This document shows, piece by piece, positions 25,865-34,945 of a stretch of DNA of 64,000 nt. The DNA is from Mucilaginibacter sp. SG564. Lineage in GTDB: Bacteria; Bacteroidota; Bacteroidia; Sphingobacteriales; Sphingobacteriaceae. Position 1 is the stretch's first letter, and each line of letters opens with the position of its first letter. The translations under genes were made by a program, and so were the position numbers. Location of the stretch: the NCBI RefSeq assembly GCF_013149275.1, contig NZ_JABGNA010000003.1, positions 1-64,000 on the forward strand. Direction: 5' to 3'. The notes under the pieces were generated by a model. It did not search any database, was not told the DNA's origin, and saw only the letters and a program-made list of their open reading frames with translations.

Positions 25865-28291
25865 TTAAAACTTATATGCCAGGCTTAAAGTAAAATTTCT
25901 TTGCGCTTGCGGGGTTATTGAGTATGTGCCAACATAATACTGTTTGTTGGTAATGTTGTTTAAGTTAAACGTAACCCTATAGCTATCGGCGGTATAAAAT
26001 AAACTGGTGTTGATCAGTACATAACTTGGCAGGTAAAATATACCGGTTACACTGTTATCTATTGTTTTTTGTTCGCTGGCATAGTTACCGCCAACACCAA
26101 AACCAAAGTTTTTTAAATTCCCCCTGGTAAATTTGTAGGTAGCCCAGAAATTGGCCATATCCGGAGCACCCTGGCCGCCTGGAGTTCTGCCGGGTTGATT
26201 ATAAAAATCATCGGCAAAACCTTTTACTATTTTGATGGAGTTGTGGCTGTACGCCGCTATAAGATTTAATCCAGGGGCCGGATTAGCATTCACATCCAAT
26301 TCAAAACCTTTACTGCTTACTGTACCACCTTGCAGGTAAGCATTTGGATTATCCGGATTGGGATATACCCTGTCAGAAACCCGGATATCATAGTATGACG
26401 CGGTAATATTTAACTTATCTGAAAGCAGGTTGGTTTTTACACCAGCCTCCCACTGGTTAGCATGTTCTGGTTTAAATGATTGCGTACCGTTTGGATCCCC
26501 ATCTTTAGTGTAACTGGCTCTCGGATCTACATTGACAAACGCGTTCATATAGTTGGCAAAAATCGAAACCTTATCCATAACCGGCTGATAAACCAATCCA
26601 AATTTTGGCGACAGATATGTTTGATTGTAGTTTGTAGTGTTGTCGCCGCCGGCACTCTTTGATACATAATGATCAACCCTTAAACTGGCCATACCAGCTA
26701 AAGCGGGTGTAAAATTAATTACGTCCGAAACATAAGCGCTGTAGGCACTATTGGTAACATTGGTTCTGCTCCCGGGCTTGGTTGCCAAAATATTATCAAC
26801 CAGGGCTTGGGACAGATATACAGGAGGTATGGTATCCGTTTTCCCAGGAACAGGGTATGCCACTTCGCCGCTTTGCGGTGTTACATGCCTCACTAAAGCG
26901 TATCCCGATCCATTACTGATGGCATTGCGGCTAAAATAATCTAAACCGATCAGTAAACGGTTCCGCATGTTGCCTACCTTGAAATCACCATTAAAGTTTT
27001 GCTGCACATCGGTTGTACTGGTGGTTTGCTGGTCTTTATGAAAGGTTTGCCCAAAATACTGATCAGTTGGTACCGCGTCCTCATAAATATAGTTGTAGTA
27101 ACCATTTGATTTTACCGTTGAGCGCGAAAGCACCGTTTGTGATGTCCACTGATTGGATATTTTATATAGCATTTGCGCCTGTAAATTAAACCTGGGGTTT
27201 TTCATCGTCAGATCATTGCTCATGAATGATTCGTTGTAATTCAGGTTTAAATCCTTCACATTTTTAAAAGGCAATGGGCTATACCTGTCCGATGGATAAA
27301 AAATCGGTGCTACAGCCCTTTCTTCCTGAAATATCTCTGTCAGCACATGAAAGGAAAGCTTATCATTCACTTCATACACCAATGACGGCGCAATAAAAAA
27401 AGATTTTTGAAAGCCCGCGTTCTGAAAATTATTCTGGTCGGTATATGCCGTATTTACCCGCAATGCTATTTTTTCTGTTTTGCTCAATGGGGTGTTCACA
27501 TCCGCGCTTACCCGGTTTAGGCCAAAGCTGCCCAAGTTATAGGTAATCTCGCCACCGGTTGTAAAATAGGGCTTTTTGGTGATGGTATTGATCAAACCAC
27601 CATAGTTTAAATACGCCCCGCCGAACAAAGTACCCGACGGACCTTTGATCACTTGTACCTCTTCCACATCGGCCAAATCAAGATCGCCGTTGGTTATGCC
27701 AGGTAAACCATTGATTAATACTGCCTGGGCTTGAAAACCGCGTATCGCAAAAAAGGTAGCACCATCACCACCCCTGCCTGTTGATCCCCAGGTTTTCATA
27801 ACTCCCGGTACATTCCGCAACGCGTCATCATAAGAGGTAATGCCCTGTTGTTTTATAATTTCTGACGAAACCGAGTTATAAACCTGCGGGTTCTCCAGGT
27901 TCTTTAAGGGCATTTTGGCCACAATAGCGTTTACCTTATTTGTTTTTTTTGTTGAAATGACAATCTCCTGCAACTGGGTGGAGTTTTCTTTCAAAATGAA
28001 GTTAACAATTAGAGTTTCACCTGACCGTGTCTCAATTGTTTGTTCCTTTTTCTCCAATCCTACAAAAGATGCCACTACCGTATATGATCCCGGTGTTACC
28101 CGTTTAATCTGGTAACGTCCGTTTCCATCGGTTAAAGTTGCTTTGTTAGTGCCTTTTATAGCTATGCTCACCAGGTCGGCTGGTTTTCCGTCGGCTGTTT
28201 TCACAGAGCCGGTAATGGTTGCCGTCTGCGCTAATAAGGTTAGCGAAGGCAGCAGGAGCAAGATTAAAGAATAAGTAAGTTTTTTTATCAT
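25865..28291 (-). CDS. TonB-dependent siderophore-type receptor
   Basis: 808 residues from the ATG at 28291 (MIKKLTYSLILLLLPSLTLLAQ), a clear signal peptide; the frame is open upstream but those residues are not leader-like. A carboxypeptidase-regulatory-like domain (about 24-100) precedes a plug with YDDALRNVPGVMKTWGSTGRGG, ATFFAIRGFQAQAVLINGLPG and VEEVQVIKGPSGTLFG, the pattern of FhuA/FecA-like siderophore receptors, then a barrel ending in LAYKF. It imports a ferric siderophore or similar chelate with TonB energy. No biosynthesis genes are nearby, so the ligand is probably taken from other organisms. Confidence 0.92.
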   Translation of the reverse strand: MIKKLTYSLILLLLPSLTLLAQTATITGSVKTADGKPADLVSIAIKGTNKATLTDGNGRYQIKRVTPGSYTVVASFVGLEKKEQTIETRSGETLIVNFILKENSTQLQEIVISTKKTNKVNAIVAKMPLKNLENPQVYNSVSSEIIKQQGITSYDDALRNVPGVMKTWGSTGRGGDGATFFAIRGFQAQAVLINGLPGITNGDLDLADVEEVQVIKGPSGTLFGGAYLNYGGLINTITKKPYFTTGGEITYNLGSFGLNRVSADVNTPLSKTEKIALRVNTAYTDQNNFQNAGFQKSFFIAPSLVYEVNDKLSFHVLTEIFQEERAVAPIFYPSDRYSPLPFKNVKDLNLNYNESFMSNDLTMKNPRFNLQAQMLYKISNQWTSQTVLSRSTVKSNGYYNYIYEDAVPTDQYFGQTFHKDQQTTSTTDVQQNFNGDFKVGNMRNRLLIGLDYFSRNAISNGSGYALVRHVTPQSGEVAYPVPGKTDTIPPVYLSQALVDNILATKPGSRTNVTNSAYSAYVSDVINFTPALAGMASLRVDHYVSKSAGGDNTTNYNQTYLSPKFGLVYQPVMDKVSIFANYMNAFVNVDPRASYTKDGDPNGTQSFKPEHANQWEAGVKTNLLSDKLNITASYYDIRVSDRVYPNPDNPNAYLQGGTVSSKGFELDVNANPAPGLNLIAAYSHNSIKIVKGFADDFYNQPGRTPGGQGAPDMANFWATYKFTRGNLKNFGFGVGGNYASEQKTIDNSVTGIFYLPSYVLINTSLFYTADSYRVTFNLNNITNKQYYVGTYSITPQAQRNFTLSLAYKF

Positions 28292-28515
28292 AGTTGGTGT
28301 TATTGATATGTGGCAAAAGTATCGTTTAAATCGCTCCCAAACAATATTGCTTATGTCGGTTCTGTACCAGAATTTGGGATTCATTTTTTAGTGTATCGGC
28401 ATACTTCTTACAGATGATATTTTTTGCGTATAAGGTTAGTTTTCACCTATATAATAAAATACATTTTTAATAAATTAGGTCGTCTTTTAATACCAAAAAC
28501 CAAACCGTTAAACCT

Positions 28516-29544
28516 ATGAAATATGGCAAATTAGGCAATACAGGCCTTATTGTATCGAAACTATCTTTTGGAGCTATGACTTTCGGCGACGATCCCTCGA
28601 TCTCATCCATCTATAAAGTTAATGAGCAAACCGCGCAGGAAATGGTTGATAAGGCACTAAATGCTGGTATCAACTTTTTTGATACCGCTGACGGCTACGC
28701 CGGCGGACAATCAGAAATTATGCTGGGAAAAGTGCTCGCCGCACACCGTAAAAATGTGATTATTGCCACTAAAGCCGGTTTCAGAACCGGCGATCCCATC
28801 ACTCAGGCCGGCTTATCCAAAAGGCATCTTTTGTTTTCATGCGAAAAAAGCTTAAAGCAGCTAAATACCGACTATATCGACCTTTATATTTTGCATAAGG
28901 AAGATCCCTTTACCCCATTAGAAGAAACCCTCGAAGCGCTTAACAGCCTGGTTGTGGCCGGTAAAGTAAGGTACGTTGGTTTCTCTAACTGGTCGGCCTG
29001 GCGATCGGCCCTGGCTTACCAGATGCAAAAAGATAATGGATGGGAGCCTTTTTGCAATGGCCAAATGAATTACTCCTTAGTAGGGCGTGATGTGGAGCAT
29101 GATATTGTTCCGTTTATGGAATACGCTAAGATAGGGATGACGGTTTGGAGCCCGCTTGCCAGTGGCTTTTTAAGCGGTAAATACACCCGTGAAAATTTGA
29201 AAGACCCCGAAAACCGCCTTTCAGGGTTCGACCTGCTGCCATTTGATAAGGAATTTGGCTTTAAAGTAGTAGATGCCCTAAAAGTTATTGCCGCTGAACA
29301 CCAGGCCAGTGTAGCCCAGGTGGCACTGGCCTGGCTGCTAACCAAGCCAATTGTATCAAGCATCATCGTGGGCGCCAGTAAAATGCATCAATTGGAAGAT
29401 AACCTGCAGGCTATTGACCTGGAACTTAAACAAACGGAAATAGATTTATTGAATGACCTAACAAAACCAACAATTATGTATCCTCATTGGTTTAATCAAC
29501 AATTGATAGATCCTAAACACCAGGAAATATTCGCGCGGCATTAA
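28516..29544 (+). CDS. Aldo/keto reductase (1)
   Basis: 342 residues, NADPH-dependent oxidoreductase TIM barrel. The catalytic tetrad is visible: Asp and Tyr in FFDTADGYAGGQSE, Lys in IIATKAG, His in YILHKEDPFTPLEE. Late cofactor-binding residues lie in SSIIVGASKMHQLEDNLQA. It reduces aldehydes or ketones; the substrate is not predictable. It is divergent from the siderophore receptor across 224 bases of AT-rich spacer in which I see no site. A second family member lies at 54593. Confidence 0.92.
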   Translation: MKYGKLGNTGLIVSKLSFGAMTFGDDPSISSIYKVNEQTAQEMVDKALNAGINFFDTADGYAGGQSEIMLGKVLAAHRKNVIIATKAGFRTGDPITQAGLSKRHLLFSCEKSLKQLNTDYIDLYILHKEDPFTPLEETLEALNSLVVAGKVRYVGFSNWSAWRSALAYQMQKDNGWEPFCNGQMNYSLVGRDVEHDIVPFMEYAKIGMTVWSPLASGFLSGKYTRENLKDPENRLSGFDLLPFDKEFGFKVVDALKVIAAEHQASVAQVALAWLLTKPIVSSIIVGASKMHQLEDNLQAIDLELKQTEIDLLNDLTKPTIMYPHWFNQQLIDPKHQEIFARH

Positions 29545-29609
29545 TTTTTAATTGCCGGATATTGCCTGCTTTGATCAAATATTGAATGTTAGTTTGTAAT
29601 TTAGAGATT

Positions 29610-30596
29610 ATGAAAAATCCACCAGTTTTAAACCACAAGGGAATTTTCCGTTTTATACGGGTACAGATCATTTTGTCATTGTTCGTTTTTTTGGCGATCA
29701 GTGCTTCAGCTGCTTCATTAAAAAAAGCTGCTGATCCGGCAGTCATCGGGCGATGGGACATAACGATAGACAAAGCGGGTAAAAGTCTGCCGTCATGGTT
29801 GGAGGTGCAAAAATCCGGCACACACATCCTCATTGGCCGTTTTACCTATGCTTTTGGAAGCGCCAGACCTATATCAGAAATTAAACCGCATGATGGTAAG
29901 TACAGCTTCTCTATTCCACCTCAATGGGAAGAGGGAAACCGGAATATGGACTTTGAATTTGAGCTCAAGGGCGAGGAATTAGTAGGCACCATGGTGTATA
30001 CCGATGGAGTAACCTATCATTTTACCGGGGTACGGGCGCCATCATTAATAAGAGCCAAAGACCCTGTTTGGGGTACACCCATCAAATTGTTTAATGGTAA
30101 GGATACCAAAGGCTGGCACACCGATGGCAAAAACCAGTGGACTGTAGAGTCGGGCATTTTGCGCAGCCTGCACTCCGGCGCCAACCTCATCACCGATAAA
30201 ACTTTTAACGATTTTAAATTGCATATCGAATTCCGCTACCAAAAAGGCAGCAACAGCGGTGTTTACCTGAGGGGCAGATACGAAGTGCAGGTGATGGATG
30301 TTAAAACCGGCGAACCTGAACCTATAAACAACCAGTTCAGCGCTATTTACGGCTTCCTGCCCCCAAACAAAATGATGGCGAAGGACGCGGGACAATGGCA
30401 ATCATACGATATTACACTGGTAGGCAGGTTGGTTACTATAGTAGCTAACGGCACTACCGTTATAAGCAGACAGGAGATCCCAGGCATTACTGGCGGGGCC
30501 ATCAACAGTAAAGAAGGCGAACCAGGCCCTATTTTGATCCAGGGAGATCACGGACCGATAGATTACCGGAACATTGTGATCACACCTGCAAAATAA
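29610..30596 (+). CDS. Secreted DUF1080 (3-keto-disaccharide hydrolase-like) protein
   Basis: 328 residues from the ATG at 29610; an ATG at 29586 would add eight residues before the leader. Signal peptide near 15-38. After a small beta domain (about 45-140) comes a DUF1080 concanavalin-like domain (PF06439, about 150-328) with LFNGKDTKGWHTDGKNQWTV, SNSGVYLRGRYEVQVMD and the terminal ILIQGDHGPIDYRNIVI. Some members hydrolyse 3-keto-glycosides; others may only bind glycans. A perfect terminator follows. Confidence 0.85.
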   Translation: MKNPPVLNHKGIFRFIRVQIILSLFVFLAISASAASLKKAADPAVIGRWDITIDKAGKSLPSWLEVQKSGTHILIGRFTYAFGSARPISEIKPHDGKYSFSIPPQWEEGNRNMDFEFELKGEELVGTMVYTDGVTYHFTGVRAPSLIRAKDPVWGTPIKLFNGKDTKGWHTDGKNQWTVESGILRSLHSGANLITDKTFNDFKLHIEFRYQKGSNSGVYLRGRYEVQVMDVKTGEPEPINNQFSAIYGFLPPNKMMAKDAGQWQSYDITLVGRLVTIVANGTTVISRQEIPGITGGAINSKEGEPGPILIQGDHGPIDYRNIVITPAK

Positions 30597-30616
30597 AGCT
30601 GGTGATGATTCTAAAT

Positions 30617-30658
30617 AAAACAAAAAGGCCTGAGCACTCACTCAGGCCTTTTTGTTTT
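30617..30658. terminator. Bidirectional terminator
   Basis: AAAACAAAAAGGCCTGAG (30617-30634) pairs exactly with CTCAGGCCTTTTTGTTTT (30641-30658). It ends the DUF1080 gene and the convergent DoxX gene. Confidence 0.92.
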
Positions 30659-30687
30659 AAAGCGCCATTCTACTTTAAACATGGCTA

Positions 30688-31092
30688 TTAATTCATGGCA
30701 TAGTTAACCGGTTTAACGTAGGTAGCAGGATATACTTTCCGGAACATGGTATAAGTTACCGTTACCATAATAAACGCGATAATGGCATCTACGGCACTGG
30801 CCAGCCCCAGCACACTTACCTTGGAGGCAAAAGCGAAGATGATATCGAAGTAAACACCCGCGAACACCCACTCTTTTAACCGGAGCAGTTTACCGGGTAT
30901 TAAAAGAACAACAATACCTATTACTTTGGCAACACCTAATATGTAAATAAAGTGAGGCGGGTAACCCAATTTTAAGGTAATGTCCCAAACGAGCTTGTTG
31001 GTAGTGAGCTCACAAATTCCGCTTGTGCCAAACCATAAAGAGGTAAGCGCGGTTCCTATCCAATAGATTGTTTTTGTTGTTTTAGTTGTCAT
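30688..31092 (-). CDS. DoxX-family membrane protein
   Basis: 134 residues with four membrane helices. The layout (IYWIGTALTSLWFGTSGICELTTNK, then GYPPHFIYILGVAKVIGIVVLL, then KEWVFAGVYFDIIFAFAS) is that of the DoxX/DUF4870-like four-helix family, whose function is not settled. It is separated from the PUL upstream by a strong hairpin, so it has its own transcript. Confidence 0.85.
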   Translation of the reverse strand: MTTKTTKTIYWIGTALTSLWFGTSGICELTTNKLVWDITLKLGYPPHFIYILGVAKVIGIVVLLIPGKLLRLKEWVFAGVYFDIIFAFASKVSVLGLASAVDAIIAFIMVTVTYTMFRKVYPATYVKPVNYAMN

Positions 31093-31211
31093 GATTTCTT
31101 GTTTTTAATTTGTTTATTGATTCAAAAATGGGCTTTACTTACTGTATAACAGAGTAGTTTTAAAGCGAACCGGACAAAACGCACGACGGGAAAGACATTT
31201 TAATTAGTAAA

Positions 31212-31260
31212 CTATAAATTAAGCCCCGTACCAATAGCTGGCACGGGGCTTAATTTATAG
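31212..31260. terminator. Terminator at the end of the polysaccharide locus
   Basis: An 18-bp stem, CTATAAATTAAGCCCCGT with ACGGGGCTTAATTTATAG, and a 13-base loop. On the minus strand it follows the GH30 stop by 16 bases. Confidence 0.85.
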
Positions 31261-31276
31261 ATATGGGATACGCTTT

Positions 31277-32797
31277 TTATTTAATCGCTCCCGTAAGGGT
31301 AATAACAGAACGTGCCGGGATAGTTATTTTTGAACCATCAATTTTACGGGCTTTAAGTTCATCCGCCTGCGACGTTAGGTACGAGGTAGTAAACCGAACC
31401 TGAGTATTGAACCCCGTAATTACTTCATCAGTATTAGGGTTGATGATAACAGCAACTATATTTTTTCCATCCTTAAAAGCCGAAACAAGCAGAGGTTTAC
31501 TTGTGATAGATGAAATTGTCGCATCAACTCTTACTGCGCCTGGTTTGATGAACCGGCTATAGTTCCCCATGGCCCAAAGCATTTTGCTGGTGTAAAAATT
31601 ACCATCGGTTTTGTTTTTATCTATGTAAATAAGACCATCTTTATAATCATAGGCCGAAATGGCCGTCCACCATTGCCATGCCGAAGCATTAGCCACCGTA
31701 AGATCGGTATGGATCACCGAAGCCAGGTACAGCGCTGCGTCTATACCGAGATCGCGTTTGTTGCCATCCATCTCACCCGCGTTGTCACCCAAAATACAAT
31801 ACTCCGATTGCCAGTAATCAAGCCCTTTTATGGCGGCTACACTATCGGCCAGGGTCTTACGCGCCTTCACAGCCGTTGCCATTGGCGATGTGGTAAAATA
31901 ACTATGTGCCGCTATGGTTTTGCTAACCCCTGGCAGATCGCCAATGTAATTTGCCGATCCGGGCTTAAAAAAGTCATTTACTTGACTACCCTTCCCTGGT
32001 TTATCGCCTCTGGTAAATAAATAATTAATGCTCCCGGCTTCGCCTACAAGAATTTTTGAATCGATTTTTTCGGTCATAAACACTTTATTGATAGATTTTA
32101 TGACCCCGGCAATTTCCTTGTTGTTATAAGGGCATCCCTCCTGCCCGCCATCACTCCAATCCCATTGGGGTTCGTTGATAGGGCTTATATAATCAAATTT
32201 AACGTTACTCACCTGCTCCACGCCTTTCACTACCCTTGACAGGTAGGCAGCGAAATTGTCATATTGATCGGCCGCAATATTTACTTTACCACCGCTGGCA
32301 TAAGCCCTTTTATTTATGGTAAACTGCACTGGCGGACTATTCGTAAAACCCAAAAACTGCTTTACACCGCGTTTTTTCGCTGCTTTTAAAAACCACACCT
32401 GCCCGGCCTGATTTTGCCAATTGTAGCTACCGTCGGTATTTAAAAATGATTCGGCCCGGCGCCACTCATCTTTAATACCACTCTCTTCGCCCTGTTGGGC
32501 GCTGCCTGCACCTATATTGAAGCGCCACAGTGATAAACCGATTCCTTTGGGCGAGCCATCGGCACCAATATCATGGCTAAAAAGCAGGTCGGCTATTTTG
32601 TTTCGCTTAGCATCGGGCCAGTTACTCACAAACTGGCATGACCAGGCATCAGATGCACCAAAATTGCTGATAGTTTGGTAGGTTTTCGTAAAATCAATGT
32701 CAATGGTAGCCTCTTTATGCTGACCATTGGCCATCGAAATATTAAGCGCTAAGGCAATACCTGCCAGAAGGATTTTTTTTATTGTAGATATCATCAT
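31277..32797 (-). CDS. Glycoside hydrolase family 30, probable endo-beta-1,6-galactanase type
   Basis: 506 residues with a signal peptide (about 1-25, ending near NGQ). A GH30 TIM barrel plus C-terminal beta domain is suggested by YQTISNFGASDAWSCQF at the start, SLWRFNIGAGS, the acid/base glutamate in SPINEPQWDW (Glu209) and the nucleophile glutamate in YWQSEYCILG (Glu332). Family members cut beta-1,6-galactan, beta-1,6-glucan, xylan or glucosylceramide. The companion GH5 gene with a lectin tail favours beta-1,6-galactan (arabinogalactan side chains), but this is inferred. Last gene of a minus-strand operon running from 39855. Confidence 0.85.
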   Translation of the reverse strand: MMISTIKKILLAGIALALNISMANGQHKEATIDIDFTKTYQTISNFGASDAWSCQFVSNWPDAKRNKIADLLFSHDIGADGSPKGIGLSLWRFNIGAGSAQQGEESGIKDEWRRAESFLNTDGSYNWQNQAGQVWFLKAAKKRGVKQFLGFTNSPPVQFTINKRAYASGGKVNIAADQYDNFAAYLSRVVKGVEQVSNVKFDYISPINEPQWDWSDGGQEGCPYNNKEIAGVIKSINKVFMTEKIDSKILVGEAGSINYLFTRGDKPGKGSQVNDFFKPGSANYIGDLPGVSKTIAAHSYFTTSPMATAVKARKTLADSVAAIKGLDYWQSEYCILGDNAGEMDGNKRDLGIDAALYLASVIHTDLTVANASAWQWWTAISAYDYKDGLIYIDKNKTDGNFYTSKMLWAMGNYSRFIKPGAVRVDATISSITSKPLLVSAFKDGKNIVAVIINPNTDEVITGFNTQVRFTTSYLTSQADELKARKIDGSKITIPARSVITLTGAIK

Positions 32798-32810
32798 TAT
32801 TCAGATCAAC

Positions 32811-32842
32811 AATAAAGCAGGACCATCCGATCCTGCTTTATT
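32811..32842. terminator. Intra-operon hairpin between GH5 and GH30
   Basis: AATAAAGCAGGA (32811-32822) is inverted as TCCTGCTTTATT (32831-32842), loop 8. It lies between the GH5 stop and the GH30 start on the minus strand and could attenuate or stabilise the mRNA. Confidence 0.6.
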
Positions 32843-32847
32843 ATAAT

Positions 32848-34344
32848 TTATTGTTGTACGATTTGCCATTGCTGGTTGTTACCACCACCCCATGTCCATT
32901 GGATGATGCCCGCGCCATTGGCAGTTGAAGCACCATTAACATCAAGTGCCAAACCGCTGTTACGGTTGATAGCTTTATATATACCATCGCTGGTGGCGGT
33001 AAGCTGCCATTGCTGGTTGTTGCCACCGTTCCATGGCCATTGGATAATACCCGCACCGTTGGCAGTTGAACTCATATTAACATCGAGCGCTTGCCCACTA
33101 TTGCGGTTAGTAATTTTATAATATCCGCCTCCATTATCAGCAATTTGCCACTGCTGATTGTTACCACCATTTTGCGGCCATTGTATAATACCTGCGCCAT
33201 TTGCGGTTGAACCGCCGTTAACATCAAGCGCCTGCCCGCTGTTGAGGTTCAGGAAGCGATAATAGGCTCCAGTATAAAAGGTATCGGTACCTCCAGCGCC
33301 AACACCCCAGGCATATTTTAAACGGCTTAAGCCCGACGCATTGGTGGTTGATACGGTTGGACTGGCAGCACTGCCTCCTAATTGCTGTATGGCATAGCCA
33401 TCGCCGTTACGGATACCTGGCCAGTAAACACCGCCCATACCCAACGCCCTGATCACATTGGTTAGCCCCTGTATGTAGGCTATATCCACACTGCCGCCAA
33501 TAGCACCGGTGTAACTGATGCCGCTGTTCATGGTATCGCCAAACTCCGTAAATACCGCACGGCTTCCATAGCTTCCAATATTGGCTTTAGCCCTGTTTTC
33601 CCATTGCGCCGCTGTGGTAAGTCCGCCGCTACTAAAAAAGGTATAATCGTGGATAGATAATAAGCAACCCGAGAACCGGCTGTCGGCACCCACCCCGGTA
33701 ATATCCTGTGAATAAGAGGTTCCGCTGATGAGGATCCGGCCTTGTGGTATAGATGGATAATTACTTAGCCATTGCGCGCAAATGGTTGTCCAATCGGCCA
33801 GTGAATAACCATGCGGCTCATTAAATATCTCGAAGTATACATGTGAGTTACTACCGTATTTGTTCACAATGGTTTGCCACATGGACCAAAATTGGGTAGT
33901 GTTATCGATTTTGCCGTCTTCGGATGATTTGGCTTCCCAGTAACCCAGTATCACGTTCATTCCTTTACTCAGGGCCTTATCAATAACACCGGTATAGGAG
34001 TTCCACCAGGTTTGTGAAACGGTGGAGTAATTTACGGGCAACCGAACAGTATTGGCGCCTGTATTGGTTTGGATGCCTGATAATACCGCATCAGCTTTGC
34101 TGGATACAGTAGCATAACTATCGGCCGAAGTGAGTCCACTTAACACCAGTATGCCATCGCTAAAGTTATCGCCATCGGCCGCCCAGTTAACGCCCTTGAG
34201 CGCGCTTGCCGGTGTGGCATTAACTTTTATTGTTTTTGTGTTTACTTCATCCGGAGATGATGATCCTTTTACTGCGGTGATATCCTTTTTACATCCTGCC
34301 ATCAAACAACACCCCGCTAATAATAAAATGCTTTGGTTTTTCAT
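32848..34344 (-). CDS. GH5 glycoside hydrolase with C-terminal ricin-type (CBM13-like) lectin domain
   Basis: 498 residues. A lipobox (LMAGC, Cys18) makes it a lipoprotein. The GH5 domain spans about 45-345, with acid/base Glu176 in IFNEPHG and nucleophile Glu267 in FTEFGDT. Residues about 360-498 hold three homologous repeats with ALDVNxxSTANGAGIIQW and NNQQWQ cores, the QxW signature of ricin B/CBM13 lectins. A GH5 plus CBM13 layout is known for the Streptomyces endo-beta-1,6-galactanase; with the GH30 neighbour this suggests a galactan backbone or side-chain target (inference). Probably a surface enzyme that makes oligosaccharides for the SusC/SusD pair. Confidence 0.88.
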   Translation of the reverse strand: MKNQSILLLAGCCLMAGCKKDITAVKGSSSPDEVNTKTIKVNATPASALKGVNWAADGDNFSDGILVLSGLTSADSYATVSSKADAVLSGIQTNTGANTVRLPVNYSTVSQTWWNSYTGVIDKALSKGMNVILGYWEAKSSEDGKIDNTTQFWSMWQTIVNKYGSNSHVYFEIFNEPHGYSLADWTTICAQWLSNYPSIPQGRILISGTSYSQDITGVGADSRFSGCLLSIHDYTFFSSGGLTTAAQWENRAKANIGSYGSRAVFTEFGDTMNSGISYTGAIGGSVDIAYIQGLTNVIRALGMGGVYWPGIRNGDGYAIQQLGGSAASPTVSTTNASGLSRLKYAWGVGAGGTDTFYTGAYYRFLNLNSGQALDVNGGSTANGAGIIQWPQNGGNNQQWQIADNGGGYYKITNRNSGQALDVNMSSTANGAGIIQWPWNGGNNQQWQLTATSDGIYKAINRNSGLALDVNGASTANGAGIIQWTWGGGNNQQWQIVQQ

Positions 34345-34478
34345 AATTTGGTATAGGTTAGTATGAGGTTAAAAAAAGGGGGACGAAAACATGTTTCCCT
34401 CCCCCCGAATAATTTTATCAGCTACCGGCACTTTGAGCTTGATTCAACCACCGGGAACTGAAAGTAAAAAGCTTACTG

Positions 34479-34859
34479 CTAATTAGTAATGCCTACTGTA
34501 AGGTTGTTCTGCGCGTTTATGGTGTAAACAGCCCCGTGACCATTGGCATTATTGATGAACGTTGGTGTGCTCCCGCCACCATCTAAACGATAATTGTAAG
34601 TACCCGGGCCGGTGGTATAAATGCCTACGGTATACTGTCCCGGAGTGATAGGGCCATAGCTACCGCTGGTTCCGGGGGCAACCGTGATGGTATGGGTGGT
34701 TGGACCGCTTAATTCAATAGTACACGTGTACGACGTTGTATTATAGTAATTAACACCGATAGTGAACGGGCGGCCCGCGGCATGTTTTTCAATTGTCATA
34801 GACTGAGAAAAGAAAAACGAAGAAAAACACAGGAAGAGAACGAACATTTTTGTTTTCAT
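34479..34859 (-). CDS. Small secreted protein of the polysaccharide locus
   Basis: 126 residues with a signal peptide (MFVLFLCFSSFFFSQS). The mature part is rich in Thr, Gly, Tyr and alternating hydrophobics (THTITVAPGTSGSYGPITPG), which suggests an all-beta, Ig-like or lectin-like fold. No family is recognised. Its place between SusD and the GH5 gene is where surface glycan-binding proteins often sit, but it lacks a lipobox and is much shorter than usual. Function unknown. Confidence 0.72.
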   Translation of the reverse strand: MKTKMFVLFLCFSSFFFSQSMTIEKHAAGRPFTIGVNYYNTTSYTCTIELSGPTTHTITVAPGTSGSYGPITPGQYTVGIYTTGPGTYNYRLDGGGSTPTFINNANGHGAVYTINAQNNLTVGITN

Positions 34860-34899
34860 AATTGTATGGTTTTAATTGATTTGAAATGCGGTTTTAGAA

Positions 34900-34919
34900 G
34901 GAGGCCCAGTTGGGCCTCC
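34900..34919. terminator. Hairpin between susD and the small secreted gene
   Basis: GGAGGCCCA and TGGGCCTCC pair around two bases. On the minus strand it follows the SusD stop by 27 bases with only a weak TTCT run, so it probably attenuates rather than ends the transcript. Confidence 0.6.
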
Positions 34920-34945
34920 ATGATTGATATAGAGATTTGGGATTG

